Shown piece by piece: positions 1-12,427 of a DNA stretch of 64,000 nt (its first letter is position 1; each line of letters opens with the position of its first letter). Position numbers and translations under genes: made by a program. The DNA comes from Gongronella butleri (Eukaryota; Mucoromycota; Mucoromycetes; Mucorales; Cunninghamellaceae): NCBI GenBank assembly GCA_025201375.1, contig JAIWZP010000014.1, positions 62,001 to 126,000 of the forward strand, given 5' to 3'. Below the pieces are notes generated by a model. The model saw only the letters and a program-made list of their open reading frames with translations, was not told the origin of the DNA and did no database searches.

Positions 1-1103
1 GCAGCTGAAAAAGGACATCCAGGACCTGCGACGCATGAACATTGAGCTGCAGCGCAACAATAGATTGCTTCAAGATGATTTGACCATACGCAATGTAAGG
101 CAATTGGGGGGCGCGACAAGGCGGGTTTGTGCATGTTGATCACCTCTTTTTTTTTTTTTTCTGTAAAATTAGGCGGAACTCAATAGTTTACGAGACGATC
201 CAATCCGACAAATGAGAAGCGTTGGCCCTGAATATGAATATTTGGTGCAGATGATCCACCTACTTTATCGACAGGTAAAACCCAAAAAAAAAAAAAAAAA
301 AAAAGGCGCGTGCGTGCGTCATTCCGCATGGACCTTGCCCACCTTGCCATCCTTGCCCCCCCCCTCCGACCCTACTTGACAAGTGCAATGCACCTTTGTT
401 CCATTGACAAGTGCGCATGGGCCATGGGGGCAAAAATTAGGCTGGATGGCATGGAGAACACTTATCCAATGGCGTAACCTGGCGCGTGCACGCTCCCCCT
501 CCTCTCGCATCCCAAAGTTGCTCATTGTCTCTCTCTCTCTTTTTAAAAGATCGACGGCAAGAGCAATTGCGTCAAGACGTGCTGCTATACCAATTTACCC
601 CTGTCGCAAGGATTTTCCGTCCTGACCCTTCCTCCAGAGGACCAGGAGCAGCGACCACAAGCACAACATATCTGCCGACCGGTGATCCATTCCAATCCAG
701 CCACCACGCTGCAGCATGAGAACCACAAGATGCAAGAAAAGGTGGCCATGCTCGAGAGCGACAAGGACGATCTGCAACAATTGGTCAAGGAAAAGGACGA
801 GGTCATCCAGGTTTTAAAAAATGAGCTGATGATGAAGGATCTGATTGTGACACAGCTCGAGAAGGATTTCGAAAAGATGGAGGTCCAGGGTAGGTGCCAC
901 GAAAAACAAAAAAAAAAAAAAAATGGGGGGATGTGGGATGCGCGCGCTTTCCCCGAGCTCGGCCTTTTGCTCAATCTCTTTTTTTTATTTTTTTTTTCCT
1001 AGCGCTTGCATTGCTTTCGGATCATTCTTTTCCCCTCCCACCATCGAGCGACAGCACGAGCGACTCATCGTCGCCCGTGTCCGAATTTTTCCCCACCATC
1101 TAA
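1..1103 (+). CDS. Coiled-coil protein, 3' part only
   Basis: The gene runs in from the left edge. My model is join(<1..94, 173..274, 550..889, 1003..1103), with introns bounded by GT..AG and phases that stay open to the TAA at 1101-1103. The peptide is heptad-like and rich in charged residues at both ends of the visible part (QLKKDIQDLRRMN at the start; KMQEKVAMLESDKDDL near 720-780), and it finishes with a Ser/Pro-rich tail. This suggests a cytoskeletal, spindle-pole or trafficking scaffold, but I do not recognise the family. The stretch 550-680 is rich in Cys and Pro and reads less naturally than its flanks. Another frame there (EQLRQDVLLYQF) looks more helical, so the splice into exon 3 may differ from my model. 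A poly(A)-signal-like AATAAA lies near 1116. Confidence 0.6.
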
Positions 1104-1842
1104 TCTAAAATTCGTAATAAAAAGTGGAAAAAATAGGCAAATCCGATACGGGCTGCCGCAAAAAAAAAAAAAAGGAACAGGGCTCGGCATGCACTGGGGC
1201 AAAGCGCCGGCCATCCTCGGCTCGTGTCGAAATCAATCAAGCGCATTGGCAAAAAAAAAAAAAAAAAAAAGGCGTGTGTGTGTGAGCGTGTGTGTGTGGC
1301 CACTGTCCTTTTTCTCGGCCCTTTTTTTTCTCATTCCCTTTGACTCATGAGCCAATCATGTGGCTTTTTTCGCCAAGAATGAAAAATAAAGCCGTCCCCC
1401 TTTTTTTTTTTGTTTTTTTTTCTTCTCTTTCCTTTTCACACCTTCCTTCCCCTCCACCCCTCCTCACAACCTTTTTCAATCTTTCTTTTCTCTTTTTTTT
1501 TGTGTCCTGTGAGTCTCTCTTGTTCGATCTTTATCGCTCCAAAGAGATTTTACCCCCCAAAAGAAAGAAAAAGAAAGGAAAAGGCTTATTTTCTTGGAGA
1601 CTTGCTGTTTGTTCCTTGTTTTTTTATTGAACACCCTCATCTCTCCAGTCCTCTTCCACACACACTCTCTTCTCTCGGCATCCATTGAAAGGGCACCTTC
1701 ATTGTTTCTCTTTCATCTATTGTTTGTCTTGAACCCCACCCACCCATTGAACAATCTGTTGGTAACGTTTACCCATTTGATCCTTGCACGACATTGAGCT
1801 GATCCCCAATTCCTTTTTTTTTAATTTTTTTTTTAGTGCAAT
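1104..1842 (+). promoter_or_regulatory. Intergenic spacer and 5' leader of the cyclin gene
   Basis: No convincing gene is present. The region is dominated by homopolymers and C/T-rich tracts (A runs near 1160 and 1250; pyrimidine stretches 1400-1510 and 1790-1835). A probable 5'-UTR intron spans about 1761-1836: GTAACG donor, T-rich end, TTTTTTAG acceptor, six bases before the ATG at 1843. Confidence 0.45.
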
Positions 1843-2937
1843 ATGATGCCTTGTGCTCAGCCCTACACATTGTTTCCCAGCAAGCCGATGTTTGCGCCGT
1901 CCTTTTATTACAACAAGGACTCGTGCTGGCACCCTCAGGACGCCTCATCCTTGCTTTTGACGCCGCCGACAAGCCCTGTTTTGTCGACGCCGTCGCTGTC
2001 CGACTTTAGTGCGACGATTGTGTATGTGATGTGGCATGCACGCAAGACGAAGCGCCCATCGTCGATGGCCAGCCCTGCGTTCAAGCGATTTTGTCTGCAG
2101 GTGCTCAATGCGACGCAATTGACCGAATCGGCCGTGTATCTTGCTTTGCGCTACATTGCCAATTTGTTGCGCGCCAATCCGGCTATTGAGGGCGCCGAGG
2201 GCTCCGAATATCGCCTGTTCATCGTCGCTCTCATGCTAGCCAACAAGTTCTTGGACGACAATACGTTCACCAACAAGACCTGGTCCGAAGTCAGCGGCAT
2301 GAAAATCCAAGATCTCAACATCATGGAAAGTGAATTCCTCGAAGCACTCGAGTATAAGCTCTTTGTCCGCGACGATCAATTCCATCAATGGAAGGCTCAG
2401 CTCGATGCCTGCCGCAGCCAATGGCTCCCAGGCGCCTTCCATCATCAGACCACAGACCTCTTGCGCAAGCTTGGTGTTGTCCCCGCCACAACCACCGCCG
2501 CTACCGCCAATTCCCTCGATTCTGATGACGACGACGACAATGGCGACGAATTGTTCGAGCTCATGCAGCGCGAGCACGCCTTGCGTCAGCGCCACGACGA
2601 GGAACAACGCCGTTGGCATGAAGCGCGTCTGCAATTGGAACAATCGCAGCGCCAGTACCATTTGTACGCCATGCAACAGCAACACCACCAACAACAACAA
2701 CAGCAGCAGCAGCAGCAGCAGCAGCAACGATGCCGCCGCACCGCGCCACGCTATTATCAGCAAAAACAGCAAGAATTAGCCATTCCGCCCATCATGCAGA
2801 CGGGCAATGCTTACAATCGCTATTCCACTCCGACCTTTAGTCGCGACACCATCGCGTCTCACGGCTTCCACCCTTACCAGCGTCAATCGTTGGCCCAACC
2901 GCCTGGTCTTCGCGCTACAACCAACTATCTGGTCTAA
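1843..2937 (+). CDS. PCL-type cyclin (Pho85-cyclin family)
   Basis: Single-exon ORF of 364 aa. The cyclin box occupies roughly residues 80-190. It carries hallmark PCL1/2-family strings: YRLFIVALMLANKFLDDN followed by TNKTWSEVSG and an MESEFLEAL(E)Y helix. In this family the cyclin binds a Pho85/CDK5-like kinase and steers it in G1/S progression, polarity or nutrient signalling. The N-terminal 40 residues are Ser/Thr/Pro rich (TPPTSP), typical of phospho-regulated leaders. The C-terminal third is low complexity: an acidic DSDDDDDN stretch, a charged helix, then a glutamine run encoded by CAA/CAG near 2680-2728. The start was chosen at the first Met after a likely 5'-UTR splice acceptor. The exact partner kinase cannot be told from sequence. 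Confidence 0.88.
   Translation: MMPCAQPYTLFPSKPMFAPSFYYNKDSCWHPQDASSLLLTPPTSPVLSTPSLSDFSATIVYVMWHARKTKRPSSMASPAFKRFCLQVLNATQLTESAVYLALRYIANLLRANPAIEGAEGSEYRLFIVALMLANKFLDDNTFTNKTWSEVSGMKIQDLNIMESEFLEALEYKLFVRDDQFHQWKAQLDACRSQWLPGAFHHQTTDLLRKLGVVPATTTAATANSLDSDDDDDNGDELFELMQREHALRQRHDEEQRRWHEARLQLEQSQRQYHLYAMQQQHHQQQQQQQQQQQQQRCRRTAPRYYQQKQQELAIPPIMQTGNAYNRYSTPTFSRDTIASHGFHPYQRQSLAQPPGLRATTNYLV
2685..2727 (+). repeat. CAA/CAG trinucleotide repeat (poly-Gln)
   Basis: In-frame CAA then CAG repeats inside the cyclin C-terminal tail encode about 14 consecutive glutamines. It is a likely length-variable microsatellite. Confidence 0.85.
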
Positions 2938-3667
2938 TCCATCCTATCGATGCCTCTCCCCACCTCCCCGCCCCCTGGCTCGCTTCCTTCTCTCTTCCCC
3001 CCCCTTCTTCTTCCCCTGCTTTCGCTTCTTTTGTTTTCTCTTTTCTTTCGCTTACTTTTTTTCCCTTGTTTCCCCTTGTTTTCCTTTCTTTTCCCCTCAA
3101 TTTCCTCCTCCATCATCTCCGCCGCTCCCTTTTTTTGGTGGAATTTTTTCCCCATTTCACACGCGTCGTGGACGCGTCTCCCCGTCCTTCCCCAGTATTT
3201 GCTATAGAACTTTATATGAATTAGCTCCCCCTTTTTCTTTTTTTTTACTTTTTTTTTTTTTTTTGTCCAAGCAATGTGCATGAATTAGCCCCCCTTTTCG
3301 TATCGATTTAACTTTTTTTTCTTTTCCGTTGGAAAAATAAAAAAATTGTCTTTGGAAACATGGACGAGGATTGCCATTTGGCCCCTCGTTCAACCCAAAA
3401 AAAAAGAAAGAAAACGAAAGAGCGTGACGTGCTTTGGGCTCATTTTTTTTTGTCTGGGCGCCGGACGCCTATTGCGGAGTTTAAAAAGGCGTCACTGGGT
3501 ATGCCGTTTTGTGCCACCTTTTTTTTTTTACCCTCTTCTTTTTTTCTCGACACTCATCCCTGAAACTTGCACGTTTGCACGATACCACACCTTTTTTGCT
3601 CTTTTGGTCTCGTCTTTCTTCTTTTTTTGCATTCATAGACACCCTTTTCTTTCACTATTTTTGCGGA
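2938..3667. other. Intergenic spacer, pyrimidine rich
   Basis: The 3' UTR of the cyclin runs into the promoter of the next gene. Extended C/T tracts (2950-3130) and T runs are present, and an AATAAA lies near 3335. I see no coding potential beyond chance ORFs with C/T-biased composition. Confidence 0.5.
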
Positions 3668-5063
3668 ATGGCTACCTGGAAATCAGCGGCCAATAACGTG
3701 CCGGCCCTCACAAAGTCCTTGTTGACATGCCTCATCCTCACATCGCTCTTTGGCGCCATGTACATTTACCGACAACGCTTAGAATCCGATACCCCTGCTC
3801 CCTATGCACACTGTCCCTTCCTGGGGCTTGTTCCTGGCCTGTAAGCGTGTCGTGTTTTTGGGATTTGGCCGCCATTGACCGCGTTTTGCGCGTTTTTGCG
3901 CGTCATGCCAAGGCAAAATCGCCCCCCTCCTTGTCTCACGTTGTCCTTTTTTTTTTTTTTAATTTCTGCAGTCTACTTTATGCCCCCTGGACACTTGTCA
4001 CCAGTTTATTCTTTGAAAACACCTTGTTCAGCGTAAGAAAATGGGAAATTGGGACGGAAGTGCGCGAAAATGGGTGAAATGTCTACCGAATCGACCGAAT
4101 TAAATGCCAATTGGGCAACGCGAAGGGTGCGCTTGACTGGAGACAAAGGAATTGGGTGGCATAGAAGGTTCATTCATCTGTTTTTTATTTTTTATTTTTT
4201 AATTTTTTTTGTAGTTTGTCACATCTTTTGCTGTTTTGCTGTTTTGCGGAAAGTATTTGGAGCGCGCCTGGGGCAGCCGTGAGCTGCTCAAATTCATTCT
4301 GATCTCGGGCACGGTGACCAATGGTGTGACGTGGGTGGGCATGATTGTCACGTTTTACTTGACGGGTCAGGATTCGTACCTGTACGAGAGCCAGATCAAT
4401 GGTATGGCTGGTGTGTTTGCCGCGTTTCTCGTGGCATTCAAATATCTTGTGCCTGAGCACCGCCTGTCGCTGTTTGGCGGCATCTTCTCGATGCGCGTCA
4501 AGCACCTGATCGGCATTGCCACGGCCGCAAGCATTGTCGGCCTCGTGCTGTTCCAAGCCATTGTGTTTTACAACCTCGTCAACATTGGCTGGGTCGTGGG
4601 CTGGATCTACATTCGCTTCTTCCGTGTGCAGGACGGCATCCAGGGCGACCAAAGCGAGGCGTTTGCCCTCGTCACCTTTTTCCCAGACTTTTTGCACCCG
4701 GTCATCGGCTTTGTCGCCAACAATGTCCATCATCTGTTTGTCCGTCTGCACCTGTGCCCGCCCTTTGGCCGCCACCAGCAACAGACCATGTACGATATGG
4801 AATCCACCCACCACCGCCCCGCCCCAGGCTCCGCACGAGCAGAGGCCGAGCGACGACGCGCCCTCGCCCTCCGCGCGCTCGATATGCGCTTATCAAAGCC
4901 CGCTGCCAATGCTGCGCCCGCCGCTCAATCGACCGTGGCCACCGCCACACCAACCGCCGCGCATACGACACAGACTACAAGCGCCCCCACCGCCAAATCA
5001 GACGCCACAGAGCAAAAGGACACGGTCCTCTTTGATGCCACCGAGGCTGTCAAGGAAACTTGA
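3668..5063 (+). CDS. TMEM115 / DUF1751 rhomboid-like Golgi membrane protein
   Basis: join(3668..3840, 3972..4032, 4215..5063), 360 aa. The N-terminus has a hydrophobic helix (SLLTCLILTSLFGAMYIY). Exon 2 gives YAPWTLVTSLFFENTLF, and exon 3 continues with KYLERAWGS, where WG follows a helix as in the family. Further hydrophobic segments follow, then the conserved WIYIRFFRVQDG..GD.SEAFALVTFFPDFLHP block that marks TMEM115 proteins. The soluble C-terminal tail is Ala/Pro rich. TMEM115 proteins are rhomboid-fold pseudoproteases of the early secretory pathway, linked to retrograde Golgi traffic. No Ser-His catalytic pair is evident. Both introns end in T-rich tracts, and phases 2 and 0 agree. Identity rests on the string of conserved motifs and on length. 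Confidence 0.87.
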
Positions 5064-6459
5064 TCTGCCAATCCACCCTCACTACCCCTTTTAGAGAAAT
5101 CCGTCAACCCTGTAATTAAAAAATTTGATCGTAAAACCAGTTTTTTTTTTCTTATTTTTTATGCATCCCGCCGAGGAAACCGCGTCTATTTGAGCGCGTC
5201 AATTACCCTGCATAGTGACCATGTACAAGATCGTGCTGAGAGAGGCCTTGCGCCCAAAAAAGAACAAAGGGTGGAGTGGAGGCAAATGGCCAGTTTTATG
5301 GCATTGCTCCGTTCAACAGGGGCTAATGCCTTTTTTTACGCGCCGAAACCATTTTGCCTCCCTTGAAAATGGATCGTGGCCATGAATGGAGACAGCTGGC
5401 CGCCGCTGTGCCATTGTTTTACCATCTTTAAAGTAATTTTATGCGAAAATGAGATCGTCATGCGCCAAAGGATGGCCTGTATTCTCTGTGAACCATAAAG
5501 AAACAATGCGCAAGGTAGCACCACGATCGATCCGCGGCCAAATTTAGCCCTACACGATACAAATTGACCCCGAGGAAACAAGTTAAAACCGGCGAAACGA
5601 ACAATACTCAAGCTTAGTCTGCCCCAACGCTCATTTGTCATTCCCGACACGATCTTTCTGAGTGGCAGATGGCTCGACGCTCGCGAACAAGCCCATCTGC
5701 GCTTGCTCTGCCGTGCCTGAGCTAGTTGTGAATAGCGGCAATACCCAAAAAAATTAGGTAGTTCACCCCTTGGCCGACCTTTATCGCGTCAAATCACCAT
5801 CTCGCACCGTGTCCAAAGAAACGGACACGTCAAACTCACGCGTCGCGACTTCTCTTATCCATTGGAAAAGAGGCTTATTTAGCAGACGGGGCCTATTTTG
5901 TGCAAATTCACCTGTTTTGTTCAGCCTTTGTCGATGAGAAGAAGAAAAAAAATAGGGCCTCGTTTTGTTGTGGAACGAAAATAAGGTGGTCAGTGCATCC
6001 CATTGGGAAAGGACTGGGATACATGTAGGTCGACCTGTTCCCACGGATCAAAAAAGCAACAAAAACTTGTAAAATCAGGGGCGCGCCCGGGGACATGCGA
6101 CCAGGTTGCGTCTCTCTCTCTCTTTTTCTCTAATTCTCCGCCCGCCAATGGATCCGCCATGGCATAAAAGGATCTCGGTCGACCGGGCTTCAAAGAGGAT
6201 GAGGTGATCCAGGAACATTTTCGAGATTGCGGGGCCAATCAGATCAGGTAGCGGGTGTTTGAGAAACACACGTCAACTTGATCTCTCGTCTTTTCATTTG
6301 CCCGCTTGCTTTGGGGCAGCTGCGGAGAAGCAAAAAAAGAGTGAGGCATCCCACAGATTATCTTTTTATCTCTTTTTGGTCACTCTTCTCTCTTTCTCTC
6401 TCTCTCTCTCTTTTTTTTTTTTTTTGCCCCGTTGCACGACACATACACCACACACAACT
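5064..6459. other. Intergenic spacer
   Basis: About 1.4 kb without a supportable gene. The ORFs on both strands are short and show no family resemblance. The last 100 bases before the next ATG hold a (TC)n/poly-T pyrimidine tract (6380-6425), a feature seen upstream of several genes in this window and probably part of the core promoter or 5' leader. Confidence 0.45.
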
Positions 6460-7774
6460 ATGTCTGCCCAACAACCTCCTTTACCCTTCCACTTCCAATT
6501 CATTGCCGGTGCTATCGCTGGTAAACCCCCTCTCTTTTGGCAGCCAAAGGGCACGTGGACGTGTTGGTTTGACCTTTTTTTTTTTTTTAGGTGTGTCCGA
6601 GATCTTGTTGTTCTACCCCCTTGACGGTAAATTGGGTCATTGACCTGTCATTTTTTGTTTCAATGGTGTGGCTGACGTGCTCATTGTGCTTTTTTTTTTT
6701 CGGGATTTCAGTGGTCAAGACGCGTGCGCAGATTAGCTCGGGTGCGAGCGTCAGCATTTTGCAAAGCATAAAGTCGATTGTCGCCAAGGAAGGGTAATGT
6801 TGTGGTCTGAAACCAAACAAAGAGGGGGGCGGGCCCTGGATCACGTGGATTGATGTGGTTTTTTTTTTTTCTTTTCTTATTTTTTTTGTTAGTCCTGCGA
6901 CGCTGTACCGAGGTATTGCGGCGCCCATCTTTGTGGAGGCGCCCAAGCGCGCGACGAAATTCGCGGCGAATGAGCAGTACACAGCGTTGTTCAAAAAGAT
7001 GTTTGGTTTGGAAAAGGTGACACAGTCGCTGGCCATTGCCACGGGTGTCAGTGCAGGCATCACTGAGGCCGTGTTGATTGTGCCTTTTGAATTGGTCAAG
7101 ATTCGCATGCAAGACCCCAAGAACGTAAGGGGAAACGCGTCAAAAAGGGGGGGGGAAGAAGAAGACTGATTTTTCGTTGTATTTTTTGTTTGTTTGTGGG
7201 GGGATATAGGCAACAAAGTACACGAGCACGATGGGTGCGGTCAAGACGATCATCAAGCAGGAGGGTGCGCTGGCGCTGTACAATGGTCTTGAGGCGACCA
7301 TGTGGCGTCATGCGCTGTGGAATGGCGGCTACTTTGGCACCATCTTCAAGGTCAAGGACATGTTGCCCGCGCCCACGTCCAAGAACGAGCAGCTCCGCAA
7401 CAACTTCATTGCTGGCACCATTGGCGGCACTGTCGGCACCATGCTCAACAACCCCCTTGACGTCGTCAAGTCCCGCATCCAGGGCTACTCGGGCGAGGGC
7501 CCCAAAAAGTACAATTGGGCCGTTCCATCATTAGCCATTGTCGCCAAGGAGGAAGGGTAAAGGCACAAAAAAAAAAAAAAAAAAAGCTCGCATGACAGCA
7601 CGTGAAACACGCCAACTCTAATTTTTTTTTTTTTTTGGTGCCAGTGTTGCCGCTTTGTACCGTGGTTTTGCCCCCAAATTGCTGCGTCTGGGCCCTGGTG
7701 GTGGCGTGTTGCTCGTTGTCTTTGAGACCGTCACCTCGTTCATGCGCAAGAACTTCATGACCCAAGAACAATAA
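6460..7774 (+). CDS. Mitochondrial 2-oxodicarboxylate carrier (SLC25A21/Odc type)
   Basis: join(6460..6520, 6591..6626, 6712..6793, 6893..7124, 7210..7556, 7645..7774), 295 aa. Three mitochondrial-carrier repeats are visible, with the Px[DE]xx[KR] signatures FYPLDVVKTR, VPFELVKIRM and NNPLDVVKSR. Diagnostic for the oxodicarboxylate subclass are APKRATKFA in repeat 1 and LEATMWRHALWNGGYFG in repeat 2. The protein exchanges 2-oxoadipate/2-oxoglutarate across the inner mitochondrial membrane, supplying intermediates for lysine metabolism and glutamate synthesis. It starts at the first Met of the matrix-side leader (MSAQQPP). Exon 2 is only 36 bp. All six exons keep phase to the TAA. Introns are 70-100 bp with long T tracts before the acceptor. 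Confidence 0.93.
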
Positions 7775-8324
7775 TAAAAAACGCACACACACCCAGGCAA
7801 TGAGGGGAAGGAAACACGCCATTTCCTCCTCACATCACTTTTTAGACTATTGAAAATCACGCACTTGTCCCCCCTCTCTCCGCGACCCCGCCTTGATTAG
7901 GCAAGAACACACGCGCGCACAGGTGATCCATGCGCGTCGGCAAGCCTCGATCAGGCACATTTGAAAAAGTCACACGAGCCCTTTTTTGAGGAAAAAAAAA
8001 AAAAAAAAAAAAGAGAGAGAGAGAGAGAACCCCCACTTGGACAAATGATATGCCGAGCACCATGCACCACCATGCAGCAATGGCGCGGGCAACGTTTTTC
8101 TGTCACGTGGGCTATTGCATTGTGGAAGAAAAAATGAAAAAAAAAAAAGCGGGAAAGGGACCTGTAAGCGCGTTTCCGCGTCGCACCATCTGCCTGCATG
8201 CGTTCATTTAAAATGAGCCAGCCTCTTTCTTGTATTGCAGAGAAGCCATCCACCTAAAAGTTGCCAAAAAACAGCTCTGTATGATACATACAAAGAGCGC
8301 CTTTTTGGAAGAAATTGGCGTCAA
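7775..8324. other. Intergenic spacer
   Basis: 3' flank of the carrier gene. It holds a poly-A/GA run near 7990-8030 and no gene that I can support. Dispersed repeat copy 1 begins at its right end. Confidence 0.45.
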
Positions 8325-9175
8325 ATTTGCCAACCAGGCACGGCAGCGGCGCGATTTGTGTACAGGCATGAAAAGACGAGCTTGGAACATAATAGCGGTG
8401 CGACTTGTCGCGATCCAAAAGATCTTGGAGACATGCTACACGCATATCAAAAATTAGCCATGTCGAGCCCTCGGAATCAAAAATGAAAATCAAGGTCCTC
8501 AGAATGGCGCCAAACTCTTTCACAAAAGAATGCGCACGGAGAAACCATGGAGAAGACCAAAAAAGAGTGAGATTGTCCTACTGGTTGACAAGCAATTAGT
8601 GTTTTACGATTTAATTTCGAATGTAAATAGCACAAGGAAAACACGTTCGTGGACCTCGTTGACGCGTCCATTAGCAAGATAGACGCCAGGGGCATATATT
8701 TGATTGAGAACAGACGCGTGTCACTCGAGTCTTGACGCGGGTTTTCACGCGTCGAAAATTCTCTATAGTTTTGAAACCGTGTCAAGGTTGCCAAAAATCA
8801 CTTTTTTCATTGATCACTGATGTCACATACGCGCCGAGCCATGCTCTTTCTGATCGTGTTTGTTTCATCGTTAATTATGCATTTTTCGTCGAGTTTGTCT
8901 TGTGGTGAAAAATGGCCGCTTTTTGCCCTTTACACGTCAACCCGTCGATGGACCCGTCATTTTTATTGCATTTCTGTCGGTTTTGATAGCGAGTTTACCT
9001 TTTGGGTGAATTAGCATGGCCATCTGAGGACCTAAATTTGTCGAATTTCCGAGGATCGACTGTGCCTCTTTGAAAATCCTTAATTTTTGAAAATCGTCGT
9101 TGCGCGTCATCCAGTGGCCTCAGACTTCCCTGGGTGGGCTCATTTGAAAGAGAGAGCCTATACTGTCATTGTCAC
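8325..9175 (+). repeat. Dispersed repeat family 1, copy 1 (about 0.85 kb)
   Basis: This block aligns by eye along most of its length with 32140-32990 and 59275-60150, all in the same orientation. Shared landmarks, in order, are: CCAGGCACGG near the start (copies 1 and 3); CCAAACT.TT.CACA; GACGCGTCCA..AGCAAGA; CAGACGCGTGT; TTTTCACGCGTCGA; GATCACTGA/TAA; GTGAAAAAT.GC.GC; a GGACC..CTAAAT block; and GGGTGGGCTC near the end. It has no long ORF. Copies have diverged by substitutions and small indels, so this looks like an old non-coding, possibly non-autonomous mobile element. I could not identify terminal inverted repeats or target-site duplications. Confidence 0.75.
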
Positions 9176-9458
9176 ATCAATGCCCGGGAGTGTACTGTAG
9201 ATGATGGACTTCCTCAAAAAAAGAGATCAAAATACGACAAGGAACGCTTTAATTGAGAGTTTGATGCGGGAACGCGACCCTGAGCTCAGAAGCGAAAGCA
9301 CGTGGGCCCGAGGTCGGGGGTCGCGCATTTTGCCCAAAAATAAATGAAAGCGTGTCGGGCTTTTTGACACTCCTCTTTTTTTTCTTTTCTTTTTTCCCTT
9401 GCACTTTTTTGTTCGTTTTTTACATTTATCGTGTCTTTGGCTCTCCCCCCTTTTTGCG

Positions 9459-12427
9459 ATGGACGACCTTTTAGACTTGGACTGGTCCGGCACCAGCAAT
9501 GCGGCGCCGGCGCCGGCGCGTGCACCGGCAGCGGCACCCAAGGCCAATGGCGATAAATTTGCAGACTTGCTCTCTTACTCGCCATCCAAGCCGGCACCGG
9601 CATTGTCGCTCCATCAGCAGCGGCTCCAACAGCAACAACAACAGCAGCCATGGGCAGCGGCATCGACGGCATCATCGCCGTCGCCGTCCATGCGTGCCTC
9701 GCCTGCGCCCGCCGCCATTCCACGGCCGCGCACGGCCAGTCCGCTGGTCAGCAGCAGGCAGACGGAACCAGAGCAGCCGAAAAAGACCCTCGACGACTTG
9801 CTGGACCCCTTTGCAAAGCCTATCACGACATCCTCCTCCAACCTGTCCATGAATGCTCTGTAAGAAAAAAAAACCTCTTCTCCTTTTTTTTTTTTTTGCC
9901 CCAATTCCCTCCTTTTTAACCCTTTTTATTTGATCAGTCGTACTCAAGCCTCGAATCCTGCGCCAAGCAATGGCCAAGATCCTTGGGACCTCGACTTTCT
10001 CGCCGCCGTAAAGATGAAAAAAAAAAAAGAAAAAAACGCGCCAATTGAGCCAATTGCATCTGACTCGTTTTTTATTTTTATTCTTGAAATGGGCTAGTCG
10101 TCCACATCGCCCGCGGCCAAGAACGCGTCGATTTCGCCGCAGGCGCCGGATCCCTTTGATGTGGACACCTTGCTGGGCGCACAGCAAAATATACCAGCCA
10201 ATACCACGCCATCCACGGCCGACGACGATAACCCACTCGGCATTCTCGCACAGCCTGTGCCGCAGCATCCAGAACCCACGGATCAGGTATGGAAAAAAGA
10301 CACGAAAAAAAAGAGAAAAAAAAGAGAAAAAAAAGCAAATGTTCATCACTTTCTATCTTTTTTTTTTTTCCAAAAACAAAAAAGGAGGTGCCATCTTTGT
10401 CGTACCGCGACGATGACGATGATGACAACAACGAGATGCAGGCACAGCAGGACCACGATCAATTGCTTGCGCAGCTCGTGGAGATGGGCTTTGGCGCGGA
10501 TGAATCCCGTGTCGCGCTCGAGGCGAGTGGCCACAGGGACCTGCAGAGCGCCATTGACCTGATTGTGCAAAATACCGAGGCGATGCGGCGCCAAAGCGAG
10601 GCACGGACCAAGTCGGGGCCACGGCGCGCCGTCGACAGCGACGATGAAGCCGAGGACGATGATTATATTGCACGGACGCCGATGGAAAAGCGCGGACGTG
10701 GTGCGCGCCAGGGGCCACGACCAGACAGCCACAACAACAGCAGCAGCAGCACGAGCAGTGGGCTTGGCGGCAACGACTCGACATTCCAAGAGCACAAGGA
10801 GCGACTTGTGTCGCAAGCGTCTGTTTTGGGCGGCTATCTTTACAAAAACGCGAGTTTCCTGGTCAAGACCGGCAAGGAAAAGATCAACAAGGCCATGGAC
10901 GAGTGGCAGGACGGGCAGCATCAGACGCCGCGTGCGCAGCAGAAGCAGAAGCAGCAGCAGCAGCATCCGAATCGCCCGCGTTGGATGACAGACGCGCCCG
11001 AAGACGTGGACGATGCCCATGACGCGCCTTCTTCCATGGCCAAATTCAAGGATAGCGACGACGATGACGATGAACAAGAAGCGATGGCCATGAACACATC
11101 GGCACGTCCATCGCCCGCACCTTCTGCTCCTCCAGCACCAAAGCCAATGCAACAAAAACAAAAATCGTCGCCAATGGCTTCTGCACGCCGCCAACGCTTC
11201 CTATTTGACGACGACGACAATGACGATCTGCAGTACGTGTCGCCTTCTCGGCGGTCGCCTGCCAAGGGCCGCAGCCCACGCGCTTCGCCAAGCCCGTCCG
11301 CGTCGCAAATGCCTGTTTCTGCATCGCAAATGCCTGTTTCCGCGCGACAACAGCCGGTCTCGAACCCATCTCCTCCAAGACAGGCACCACCGCGTCCGCA
11401 GCCCAAACCGCAAGTGGAGGCGCCCATGCACGTGCTGCAATTGGCCACACAGCACCGTGAGCGCGGCAATGACCAGTACAAGCTGGGCCAATATGACACG
11501 GCCGAACAGGCATACACGTCGGCCATCGAACAATTGCCGGCGGGCCACTTCCACTTGGTTTTGCTGTACAACAACCGAGCCATGGTCGCCCTCAAAACCG
11601 GCCACTACAAGCAAACGGTCCAGGACTGCGATGCCGCGTTTGAATTGGCCAATCAGATCGCCCTACACGGCGCACGCGTTCAATGCCAGGGTGGCGTCGA
11701 GGTCGTGGCGCGCGATCACACCATCAAGGCATTGAGCCGCAAGGCAGAGGCCCTCGAGCACATGGAAAAGTACGAACAAGCCTTGGCCGCCTATGAACAG
11801 CTTGCAAACGTCGAAAATGCGCAGAATCCAAAGACCAACCAGGCATTGGCACGTTGCAGACGCATTGTCCAGGGCGGCACGCCTGCTGCTGCTGCTGCTC
11901 CTTTTGCTGCCGCATCAAGACCTGCGTCCGCCAAACCAAAGCCAAGAGCTGCACAGGCGCCACCAAATCCAGACAAAAGTGAGGCCATCCAGGCCATGCG
12001 CGCCCAGGCCGCCCAGCAAGAGGCCGACGACGCCGAACGCCTTGCAAAGACAGATGCCGTCAATGCCCGTTTGATCACTTGGAAGACTGGCAAAGAGACA
12101 AATTTGCGCGCACTGCTTGCCACCCTCGACACCCTCCTCTGGGAAGACGCTCACTGGCCATCCATTCAAATGAGCGACCTCATCCAGCCAAAGCGATGCA
12201 AAATTAACTATCTCAAAGCCATTGGCAAGGTCCATCCGGACAAGGTATGCTTGAAAAAAAGAGAGAGAAAAAACGAGAGAAACAATGGAAGAGCTAATAT
12301 ATTTCTTTTTTTTTTTCATTTGCAGCTGCCCTCCACGGTCACTGTCGAGCAGCGCATGATTGCGAGCGGCGTCTTTAGCACGCTCAATGAAGCATGGGAT
12401 GCATTTAGAGTCGAAAACAATTTATAA
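9459..12427 (+). CDS. SWA2: Auxilin-like clathrin-uncoating cofactor (UBA + TPR + J domain)
   Basis: join(9459..9859, 9938..10007, 10098..10286, 10385..12244, 12326..12427), 873 aa. The N-terminal 220 residues are disordered and carry clathrin/adaptor-binding motifs: DLLDLDW at the start, TLDDLLDPF, QDPWDLDF and PDPFDVDTLL. A UBA domain follows (about 243-286, LVEMGFGADESRVALEASG). Then come an acidic/Gln-rich linker with a helix (LYKNASFLVKTGKEK), a TPR domain (about 567-700, ERGNDQYKLGQYDTAEQAY) and a C-terminal J domain (about 783-873) with the HPDK loop split by the last intron just after K. This is the yeast Swa2/Aux1 architecture. The J domain recruits Hsp70 to strip clathrin coats from vesicles. 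Confidence 0.92.

Noticed and set aside
4185..4814. 209-codon minus-strand frame
   Set aside because: Antisense to the TMEM115 exon 3, which carries the family motifs on the plus strand.
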